In this document: piece after piece, positions 56,172-64,000 of the stretch
Numbering within the stretch: the first letter of the stretch is position 1
How the letters are laid out: each line of letters opens with the position of its first letter
Origin: Vombatus ursinus
Taxonomy: Eukaryota; Chordata; Mammalia; Diprotodontia; Vombatidae
Length of the DNA: 64,000 nt
Direction of reading: 5' to 3'
Assembly (NCBI RefSeq): GCF_900497805.2
Contig: NW_020954701.1
Location: 1,380,305 to 1,444,304, forward strand
The notes under the pieces: generated by a model
Databases searched by the model: none
Told to the model about the DNA's origin: nothing
The model's input: the letters and a program-made list of their open reading frames with translations, nothing else
Translations under genes and position numbers: made by a program

Positions 56172-57740
56172 AAGAGTGAGATACAGCAGAAAAAAGAGCG
56201 CAGGGGGCAAGATCTACCGCACAATAACAAACGTTTTAGAAGAGTGAACTCAAAATAGGTACCTTAGAAACTTTGATTCCATGAGATTAAATAAGGAATA
56301 AATATATAAGGGCCATGAGACACATAATAAAAGTCTAGCAAGGAAAGAAAATTAAGGGAACAAAGGGACAATTTTATTTTAGAGAAAGATGCAAAATATA
56401 GAATTAAAAAAAGAAAACTAATAAGCTAAACAAGGTGAGGTAAGGAAGGGGAATTTTACCTGACTACTTAACTGAAAAAAAAAAGAAAGAAAGAATTAGC
56501 TAACTAGATAAAAGGAAGAAAGAAAAAGGAATTAATAAGTTAAGCGAAACTCCAAAACTAGTGAAAGGGATGACAGAACTGGGGAGGGGGAAAGTTGAGC
56601 ATGAGGGAGAGAAGCCGGTGGGAATAGGGTTCCCTTAAAGCAGAATAAACAAAAATAACTGAAGAGACAGAGTACTGTCTTTAGAGAAGGAAGAGGAGAA
56701 AAATACTAATTCAGAAAAAATATTAGAGCAAAGTAGAGGAAAATCTCTCATAACTTTAAATGTGAATGGATTGAACAATCCCTCTGAAAACAAAAAAAAA
56801 AAAGATTAGATAAGAAAACAAATCTTCATGATCTTATAAGAAATACACCTAAAAGACAAGACACAAACAGAATGAAAAAGAGGTGCTAGGACAAAATACT
56901 GTACATCAGGAAAGAGCAATAACAAAAATTCGTAACATAAAAAGGATAAAGAAACTACATTATTCTGAGAAGAATCATGGACAATAAAGTAATATCAATA
57001 TTAAACTTATATGCTCCAAATGCCTTAGCATCTATATTTTTAAAGAAAATAAGTAAATAAGTTATAAGACATAGTCAGCAATATGAGTGAAAAGAAATTT
57101 TAGTGTTCCTTTCTTGGTTTTGGAGAAATCTAACAGAAATATAAAAGGGGAAATATAGAATTTAACAAATTGTTAAAGAAACTAGACCTGAAATAATTAT
57201 GGCATCTTTGAAGTGGAACTGCTGAAAAATATACATATTTCTCAGTACCACACAGAACTTAAAAAAATGACCATAGATGAGACCCAGTAATATTGCAAAG
57301 AAATATAAGAAGGCAGAAATGGTAAACACATAATTATAGAGCATAATGAAAGAAAAATAGTTGTTAGTTGAGGGTGCACAGACAAAATGCACAGACTTAA
57401 ATGAACAATTAACAGTATTTAACACCAATTAACAATAAAGTCCTATATAATAAATGGGTCAAAGAATAAATCATAGAAATTAATAATCATATGAAATTAA
57501 TAATTATATGAAAATTATGATGAAACACACATTAACAAAATACCAAAGGAGAGTATTAATGAACTAAATATGCATTTAAAACAAACTAGAATATCAAAAA
57601 ATAAACCCAAAATAATTACAAAAGAGGAGATATAAAAAATAAGGGGAGAAATAGATAACTAGAAACAAAAAAACCCCAGAAAACCAACTATAGAAATGAT
57701 TAAAAAAATTTAATGACCAATTAGTGGAAGAGACAGGAGC
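56172..57740 (+). mobile_element. L1 5' part: inter-ORF region and ORF2 endonuclease
   Basis: Plus-strand L1 endonuclease remnants: TLNVNGLNNP (canonical TLNINGLN) at about 56,750-56,785 and ISILNLYAPNA (canonical ILNIYAPN) at about 56,990-57,026. Downstream text to 57,740 is A-rich and agrees in order with the rest of the endonuclease and linker. Full of stops; no RT follows, so the copy is truncated at both ends. Confidence 0.75.
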
Positions 57741-57744
57741 TCAG

Positions 57745-58135
57745 TTTTAGATAGAGGTAAATGGTGTAAGCATTTATGAAAACAAGTATGGCCTGAGACA
57801 TCAGGATAAAGAAACAGAGTAGGCACACTGAGGACATTGAAGTAATGATCATGCTGTGGGGGAAGGATTCAAACTGGATAGTTTTAGTTTCTTCTCTAAA
57901 AGAGATATCAAACATTAACAGTAAAAAGAAAAGAGGAAATGGTAAAATAATTACCCTACTCTCCATGAATCCAAAGAAGGATTGGTGTTAGCATGGCATA
58001 TCTTTTTATAGTTGTTGGGAGTTAGTTCTAGGATTGTTAAAAATGGGTTCAGAAGTTTTAAAAAAAATTAGTTTATATAAATCTATATTAAAAGGTACTA
58101 AATTCATACATTAATGATATGATTTTTTTAGCTCA
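57745..58135. other. Unassigned sequence
   Basis: No feature recognised. Confidence 0.4.
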
Positions 58136-58139
58136 ATCC

Positions 58140-58258
58140 AATGTAAACATGTAAGTTCTTTGACAGTAAGAATTATTTCAATTTTTTTTGTATCCCGAGC
58201 ATTTAGCATGTAGTAGATGCTTAAATGTTTATTGAATTGAGTTGCTGAGTTAATAAAT
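58140..58258 (+). mobile_element. L2-type LINE 3' end fragment
   Basis: taagttctttgacagtaaga, tgtatcccgagcatttagc, gtagatgcttaaatgtttat. Confidence 0.8.
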
Positions 58259-58259
58259 T

Positions 58260-58580
58260 GCAAGTTGTGGAAGGTTAGTGTCATGTGAAGAAATCCAGTT
58301 TTCAGGGTATATACATAAAACTAAGTTTGAATTCAATGTATTTTAATTACCTCCCACATTTGAAAAGACAGACTTGAGGACAGTAGTAGACAAAACAAGA
58401 GAAGGTAGGGAATTCACTTTGGCTGTTATATATGCCCTTTTCTCACTGAAACACCTGCTAAGAATTATCCAGTTAAAATATGTCTTCATCTCTTAATCCG
58501 TGAATATATTATAAAAATCTGCACTTTTTTTCAGTGTGGTTACTCTGTGGACAAAAAGCACAAGCTCTTCATGACTTAGT
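58260..58580. other. Unassigned sequence
   Basis: No feature recognised. Confidence 0.4.
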
Positions 58581-58584
58581 TCCA

Positions 58585-59140
58585 GTACAATCCAACAAGC
58601 ATTTGTTAAGAACCTACTATGTGCTCAAGATAATGTGCTGGGTTTCTGAGGAAACATGAAACAAAAATAGTCTTTACCTTCAAGTATTTTCTACTCTACT
58701 AGGGGTAGAGGTGAGGATAATAATAATAGCAGCTAGCATTTATATATTGATTTAAGGTTTGCAAAGTACTTTACAAATATTCTCTTTTGATCCTCACAAC
58801 AACCCTAGGAGGTAGGTACTATCATTATTCCTATTTTATAGATGAGAACACTGAGGCAAACAGAGGTGAAGCGGCTTGCCCATAGTTACAAAATAAGGGT
58901 CTGAGGTCAGATCCGAACTCAAGTCTTCCTGACTCAGAGTCCAGAACTCTATCCACTGTACCACCAGTTGCCTCCCTCCCTACACATCTAAATAGAGAAG
59001 TCAAATTTGAGACCAAAGGACAGAGCACTAACAGTTAAGGAGATCAGGAAAGATTTCTTAGAGGAGATGACACATGAGATGACCCTTGAAGGAAACCAGG
59101 GATTCTCAGAGTTGTCTGTGAGGATGGTTAAGTTGATGAT
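58585..59140 (-). mobile_element. L2-type LINE 3' end split by a MIR
   Basis: Left part: aacaagcatttgttaagaac, ctatgtgctcaagataatgt. Right part (from 58,973): gagatcaggaaagatttctt and cccttgaaggaaaccaggga. The MIR lies between. Confidence 0.8.
58712..58972 (-). mobile_element. MIR/CORE-SINE nested in L2
   Basis: gctagcatttatatattgat, cctcacaacaaccctaggag, gatgagaacactgaggcaaa, ctatccactgtaccaccag. Confidence 0.9.
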
Positions 59141-59251
59141 TCAGTGAGTAGCGCTTCCCTTCGCCCCACCCCCAAAGTCATCCCCTAAGACCAGTCTTGT
59201 AGAGATAAGCCTCTTTGACTTGAGCTAGGCTGGTCCTCTAATGAAAGACAA

Positions 59252-59325
59252 AGTCAATCAATCAATGAATCAACAATCATTTATTAAGTGCCTACTCTGT
59301 GCCCTGGCACTGCGCTAAGCACTGT
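59252..59325 (-). mobile_element. L2-type LINE 3' terminus
   Basis: A (tcaa)n-like end tcaatcaatcaatgaatc, then aatcatttattaagtgccta and cactgcgctaagcactg. Confidence 0.85.
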
Positions 59326-59329
59326 GCTC

Positions 59330-60055
59330 TTAGCTTGGACTGTAACGCTTTCTGATTTCGTAGCCTTTCTGATAAATCCTACATATAAATGCACGTAGAT
59401 GCATTTGTTTACAATCAGGTCGTCCTAGTCTGTCCTGTTCTTACTTCAAGGGTAGAGTCAACTAAAACATCCTAGGACTGACATGAAATGCTTGCACACC
59501 AGATGTTTACTGTTAAAGCTTCAATCGGTCCAGGTCTCCAAGCCTTCAGAACTATTGGAAATGAAGTGAGCTTAGAATCAATGATGTAGAATTATGGTTT
59601 CATCCAGGTGGGCCCCAGCTCCATACCTGGGGAAGGAAGGAAGCAGGAAAGCAGGGAATGAATTATTCAAGGTTTCAGGGACCAGACAGCATTGCATCCA
59701 AAGGGCAGGATTAGCATCCTTTGCTCACCACTAGATGTCAGTGCAGTTAAAAAAAATGGAGGTGCTTGGGCATCTGTGTATGTGTACGTAGTGTGGCCTG
59801 TCAACGAGGTTTTGTTGAATGCTTTTGCAAGCAGAATGCTAAACTAGAAACTAGTTACCCAGATCTTAATTATGAAAGCCACTTAACTGGAATTGCATAC
59901 AGTCCAATTAGACACTTACAAATAAGACGTTTGTGTGTCTCTAAAAGAAAAGCCGCCCTTAGCCTGGTTGTTAAAGGAACTCGGACTAATAAAGGCAGAT
60001 TACAGTACTGTAGGAACATGTACTTGGAAAAATTATGCATCGCAAATTTAAGTAT
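59330..60055. other. Unique sequence, no gene recognised
   Basis: Repeat-free. The 59,780-60,050 part has several CpGs and homeodomain-like words (cttaattatg, ccaattag), and a plus-strand frame open from 59,766 to 60,059, but no splice signals and no recognised family. Confidence 0.4.
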
Positions 60056-60120
60056 ATAGATATGTGTATATATAGGCATGTATATGTGTGTATGTGTATA
60101 TATATATATATATATATAAT
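60056..60120. repeat. TA/GT microsatellite
   Basis: atatgtgtatata and tatatata units. Confidence 0.92.
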
Positions 60121-60238
60121 GAGTCAGAGTTGTCATCTGAGAGCATAAAGAATCATTTGCTTTTGAAAATAACAATTGCTTATTTTTGAATGTCATGCCT
60201 TAAGCAAAATCCTTGGAAAATAGGTTGAATATTTAAAG

Positions 60239-60430
60239 CAGGGATAGGGAATCTTCGGCCTCCTGGCCCTCTAGGTCCTCAAGTACGGCCCTTTGACTGA
60301 ATCCAAACTTCACAGAACATATCCCCTTAATAAAATGATTTGTTCCCTAAAACTTGGACTCAGTCAAAGGGCCACACTTGAGGACCTAGGGGGCCACATG
60401 TGGCTGGAAGCCACAGAATCCCCACCCCTG
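60239..60430. mobile_element. hAT-like palindromic MITE, family A, with 8-bp TSD
   Basis: Begins cagggatagggaatcttcgg, ends gaatccccacccctg; the arms pair (ctaggtcctcaagtacggcc with cacttgaggacctagg). Flanked by atttaaag (60,231-60,238) and atttcaag (60,431-60,438), 7 of 8 identical. An 8-bp duplication and CAGGG termini are hAT features. Confidence 0.9.
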
Positions 60431-60434
60431 ATTT

Positions 60435-61340
60435 CAAGGCTAGTTTGATAAAATAGCTTTTAAATCTTAAAGTCCTAGGAGAAAGTAGTGCTTTTTCTTT
60501 TTCTTATTCTCAGAATATGGATTCCTCACTCCCCTCCCAAGTTAGAAGTGCTGCAGTGATGCTCAGAATGAAAGAGAGAGATCACAGAATCCTAATTTTC
60601 TTTTCACTTTAACCCTAAAGTATACGTTTTGGGGTTAACAGTAATTGCAGTTTCTAATGACACAAACTTGAAGGGAAACAGAAAAAGACTACAAACAGGT
60701 TTATGGGCCTATCAGCAGGATTCTGGGGCTACAAATTGCTGAGTAAATGAAATAGCTTGTTGTTTCCTAAGCTGGAGTTTGTGAGGGCCTTGTCAAAGCC
60801 TGGAGGGCGGGGCCAGAGCAGCAGGCGGTGCTAGGAATACCTGCTGGGCCCTAATTAGGGCCCACTGTGGTTAATGGCTTCCTGTGGCTGAGTGTTTACT
60901 TGTCATTTGTTTTGTGCTTTGTTTCTTGGCTACTGAACAAAACACTGAGCAAAAACTTTTCTTCCATCATTTTTAAGTGTATCCTTGGACATTTCACACA
61001 GTGCTTTGCACAAACTCTCTCTCTCGGGACACTAAGTACCTACAACCCATTCACGGTCCCAGCAATTACCTGTCATGATACAGACAATAGGTAGATTTAG
61101 GCAACGGGCAGTATTTGCCCAAAATCCTGTTGGTGTTGTTGTTTTTCAATCACTTTGAATTTTAGCAGCATGACAGTCTGCGCATTTCACCAGTGGCATG
61201 CTTTGGGGCAGAGTATGAGATGAAGGTGTCACGAGACCTCTTATTTTCAGCTCTATTTTGGTCAAGTCACTTGTCTTCTGCTAACATTTTAGGGTTATAT
61301 TGGACATGTGAAATATCTCAACGTACTTGGAAGAAAAGTG
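60435..61340. other. Unique sequence with locally GC-rich stretch
   Basis: No repeat recognised. The 60,780-60,870 part is GC-rich and carries a 20-bp palindrome; forkhead-like tgtttac follows at 60,894. No open frame with splice signals. Confidence 0.4.
60845..60864. repeat. 20-bp perfect palindrome with TAATTA centre
   Basis: tgggccctaattagggccca is fully self-complementary; the TAATTA core is a homeodomain-type binding word. Regulatory function is only inferred. Confidence 0.85.
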
Positions 61341-61344
61341 AGAC

Positions 61345-61560
61345 ATTAGAGGCAGGGTGGCACTGTGGAAGGGGATCTGGATCTGGAATCAGAGGCTTGG
61401 GTTCAGATGCTGTGGCTGCCACTTGCTACATGTGCGACCTTGGACAAGCCATTTGACTTTCTGAGCCTCAGTTTCTTCATCTGTAAAATTAGGTTGTTGG
61501 GCCAGATAACATCTAAGGACCCTTCTACTTTAAATCTATCATCCTGTGATTGTAGGGTAG
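61345..61560 (+). mobile_element. SINE, CORE body with CR1-like tail, complete
   Basis: ggcagggtggcactgtggaa, gcttgggttcagatgctgtg, cctcagtttcttcatctgta, gggccagataacatctaagg, ctatcatcctgtgattgt. Shows the full head-core-tail order of the family found elsewhere only in parts. Confidence 0.8.
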
Positions 61561-61769
61561 CTGTGGAGTCAAGGGAATAGCTTACACAATGACCACCACA
61601 ATGGAAAGGAAAACAATGTTGAAAAACATCAGAACTCTGGTTGGTACAGTGACCATTCTTGACTTCAGATGACTAGGGGTAAAACATGCATCCTTTGTCT
61701 CAGTTGATTGGTAGGGGGTTTTAAGTGTAGAGTGAGCCCAACAATTGCCAAAAACAGTCGATGTTTGGC

Positions 61770-62600
61770 TTTTTTTTTTTTTTAAATTGGCTTTGTTACA
61801 ATAGAGGGTTTTTTCTTTTTGCTAGGGGTTGTGGAACTCATTGGAAAATGAAAATGATTTAAAATATATCAGTAAAACTTAAATTTATTGAAATAGTATA
61901 CATATTATTATGTACCAAATACTTCCATCCTTTGTGAGGGAGCCACACAGCATCATCATTTATGAACGTTTTTCTCTTATGTAAAACTCATATGTTGCTG
62001 TTAACCTCAGCGAATACTTCCTCTTGTGCTTTTAGTACACAGTTAGTAGTCTTGGTGGTGATAGCCATAGTGAACAAAATACTTCAGGAATCCATAATTT
62101 CTTTTTTTTTTCTTTTTTGGCTAGTAGTGGGGTTAAGTGACTTGCCCCGGGTAGCTAATATGTGTCAAGTGTCTGAGGCTGGATTTGAACTCAGGTCCTC
62201 CTGACTCCAGAGCTGGTGCTCTATCCACTATGCCACCTAACTGGCCCAGGAAGCCATGATTTCCTTAGCGTGCGAGGATGACAGCTGACCCCACTAGCAG
62301 GCCTCTCCACTCCCTATTTGATAGTGTTCATGATTTGCTGTGGACAAGAACATTCATCATCTTTTGGCCAGCCTTCTGGTAACGAGCAAAACTCTGAAAA
62401 CTGGTTGGCCCTAGAGAGGTCAGCTCCAGAAATCATCAATTGATCAGTACTTCAAGTTTGGTAGGATCTGTCAGAGATTATGCTTTGCCAAGGTCACTGC
62501 CCAGCCGTCATCATTTTGGTAGAACTTCATTGGAGTTATGTTATTGACGTGCAGTGAATAGCATTCATTCAAATATATTATTGACAGTCATTATTTTTTT
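61770..62600 (-). pseudogene. Possible processed pseudogene of an unidentified gene
   Basis: Minus-strand reading between about 62,270 and 61,880 stays mostly open in one frame after an ATG (LFTMAITTKTTNCVLKAQEE, then VFAEVNSN, and DDAVWLPHKGWKYLVHNN), broken by two stops and by the SINE. Upstream (62,270-62,600) similar protein-like pieces occur in several frames (LAKHNL, ILPNLKY), suggesting frameshifts. A 14-T run at 61,770-61,783 could be the reversed poly(A), and a reversed AATAAA lies at 61,884-61,889, rather far from it. I do not recognise the parent gene. It could also be an unrecognised repeat. Confidence 0.3.
62106..62246 (-). mobile_element. Short tRNA-derived SINE with target duplication
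   Basis: Poly-T, ggctagtagtggggttaagt, tttgaactcaggtcctcctg, ctatgccacctaactggccc. Flanked by a 20-bp near-match at 62,086-62,105 and 62,247-62,266 (17 of 20). It lacks part of the CORE (the cagggtcacac segment is shortened). Confidence 0.88.
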
Positions 62601-62618
62601 CAGAGGGGCTTCCTCTAA

Positions 62619-62841
62619 CAGGGATTCTTAACCTGGGGTCCACAAAGGACTCCATGGATAGATTTCAGGACCTCCATGAACTTGGGGAAAAACACATCTT
62701 GATTTCAATGTAATTGGTTTCCTTTGCAATCCCATTTATTTTATGAATTTAAAATCGTTATTCTGAGAAGGGGTCTATAGTCTTCTCCTGACTGCCAAAG
62801 GTGGGAGGAGGGGTCCATGTCACAAAAAGGTTAAGAACCCC
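62619..62841. mobile_element. hAT-like DNA transposon (MITE), family B
   Basis: Begins cagggattcttaacctgggg and ends with aaaggttaagaacccc, an inverted repeat of about 15 bp. Interior has ttggtttcctttgcaatcc and actgccaaagg, matching 8,136-8,330 in reverse. Possible 8-bp target duplication tcctctaa / ttctctag (6 of 8). Confidence 0.82.
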
Positions 62842-62849
62842 TTCTCTAG

Positions 62850-63455
62850 TGATACATGAATGATATTTCAGTGTTTATGACCCGGTTATTTGCAATTCAG
62901 TGTCTAAATAGAAAAGAACCTAGAAACAGTCAATTGTACTAGAAACTAGTTTGAAAATCATCTTCTAAATAATTTGCTCATAGAATTAAGCCAAATTTAT
63001 TTCAACCAAGATCTTCCCTTGCTCCATAATGACCTTCAGAATACATGATCTCCAGATTTCTTTTTTCTTGAATTGCAAATAGAAAATCTAATCTTCATCT
63101 TAGAGATCCGCAAGGGAAGAAAATAAGTCTTATCAATGCCTGATTTAACAACACAGTCTGCCTATCTGGTCATTCCTCTTTAGGGAGAGTTTATCAGTTT
63201 GTGATAGACTTACAATTTCTTGGAGATAAAAAGAACTTTAGAAAAGGCATTGTGGGTTCTTTTTAAGTTCAAATGTTCACATGTATTTATCACAAATAGC
63301 TTTAATTTATGACAAGTGATTTTATGTTTAATATAGTTCTAAGGTTTAAAAGAGAGAGAGAAATGAGAAATTGAAATTTAGGAGGGAATTATCTTGGTTT
63401 GTTCTCACTTCCTTTCTCAGTCCTCTCCCCTAAGTTTTTTAAGGTGGCCTTTTTA
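62850..63455. other. Unassigned sequence
   Basis: No gene or repeat recognised. Confidence 0.4.
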
Positions 63456-63458
63456 AGG

Positions 63459-63497
63459 TATGTGTGTGTGTGTGTGTGTGTGTTTGTGTATGTGTGT
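63459..63497. repeat. (GT)n microsatellite
   Basis: tatgtgtgtgtg units with one interruption (tttgtgtatgtg). Confidence 0.95.
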
Positions 63498-63812
63498 AGA
63501 AGCAACCTATCAAGGCTAAATTTCTACTTCTTTGCCACTAAACATTTTTTGACATCAGTTTGTTAATATAAACAGGGCATCTAGAATTTAGCTACATCAC
63601 ATTTTCCTTAAATAACATGAAAATCTATTTTTGTGACCATGCAGTGAAAAATATGCCTTCCTTAGGTATTGTATTAATATGCTGCCTTAGGTTATTAAAC
63701 AAGGATTCAAATTTCAAATTTTCATATTTACTCTCTGCCTTTATAAAATATAATCTAAATGTCAGCTTGCAGTTTATGTATAAATATATATATATTTAAA
63801 TTAAGATTATAG

Positions 63813-63902
63813 AGTTACAAAACCAGCTAATGCAAAGTGGAACCCTCAAGGACCTGGAAGACCTTGAAGATTTTGGGGGGCTGATTCAAGATAAGCTTCC
63901 TG
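63813..63902 (+). CDS. Candidate internal coding exon of an unidentified gene
   Basis: Bounded by attatag at 63,812 and cctg/gtaaaa at 63,902/63,903. The 90-nt segment is open in one frame and begins and ends in the same codon phase, so it could be skipped or included without shifting the frame. It encodes LQNQLMQSGTLKDLEDLEDF followed by GGLIQDKLPG, an acidic, leucine-rich, helix-like sequence. The frame stays open further right (KKLKEGTQKIKAKG) to another possible donor at 63,944 (aaag/gtttgt). The pyrimidine tract before the acceptor is poor, which weakens the call. I do not recognise the protein. Confidence 0.35.
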
Positions 63903-64000
63903 GTAAAAAACTCAAAGAAGGGACTCAGAAAATAAAAGCAAAAGGTTTGTACTCTTTAACATTTTGTCCCTTCTCTGATTTTTTAATGGCTTATTCTTTC

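Noticed and set aside
1-64000. CRISPR array, operon or other prokaryote-style system
   Set aside because: All repeats are eukaryotic SINEs, LINEs, MITEs or microsatellites; there are no regularly spaced repeats with unique spacers and no gene clusters.

Overview
This is mammalian nuclear DNA, and the repeats point to a marsupial. The signatures are a tRNA-derived SINE beginning ggcagctaggtggc, in a short form and in a form with an RTE/BovB-like tail; abundant CORE-SINEs (MIR/MAR1-like); many L2 and CR1/L3 LINE tails; marsupial-type L1 copies; and palindromic hAT MITEs. I cannot separate American from Australian lineages by eye. A run of exactly 100 N (31,957-32,056) inside a pyrimidine microsatellite is an assembly gap.

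No complete host gene is visible. Repeats make up at least half of the window and the rest is AT-rich unique sequence, which fits an intergenic region or a very large intron. Two short stretches look like plus-strand exons: 13,612-13,730 and 63,813-63,902/63,944. Neither could be assigned to a gene. A possible processed pseudogene lies on the minus strand at 61,770-62,600. Two 7SL RNA pseudogenes (7,644-7,921 and 36,447-36,711) are clear.

Layout. 0.7-3.4 kb: a long L2-clade LINE with endonuclease and RT remnants. 3.8-13.2 kb: CORE-SINEs, a CR1/L3 LINE, a 7SL pseudogene, purine microsatellite, hAT MITE and L2 tails. 13.6 kb: exon candidate. 14.1-17.7 kb: a half-L1 (HAL1-like) element with ORF1 joined to the 3' end of ORF2 and no endonuclease/RT. 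18.0-21.0 kb: an L1 that looks 5'-inverted (twin priming) with a second L1 inserted at the inversion joint. 21-28 kb: L2, CR1 and SINE fragments. 28.3-30.3 kb: an internally deleted L1. 30-42 kb: SINEs, the gap, a CR1 tail, the second 7SL pseudogene, a hAT MITE and a 2.3-kb unique block. 42-47 kb: two L1 copies with nested insertions. 47-50 kb: a CR1/L3 LINE broken up by four later insertions. 50-54 kb: unique AT-rich DNA with a diverged tandem duplication. 54-60 kb: SINEs, L1 5' half, L2 tails. 60-64 kb: two hAT MITEs, a young SINE inside the putative processed pseudogene, and the second exon candidate at the right edge.

I see no operon, CRISPR array, intact coding system or new multi-gene system. 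The interest lies in retrotransposon structure, nested insertion chronology and the two unassigned exon candidates.
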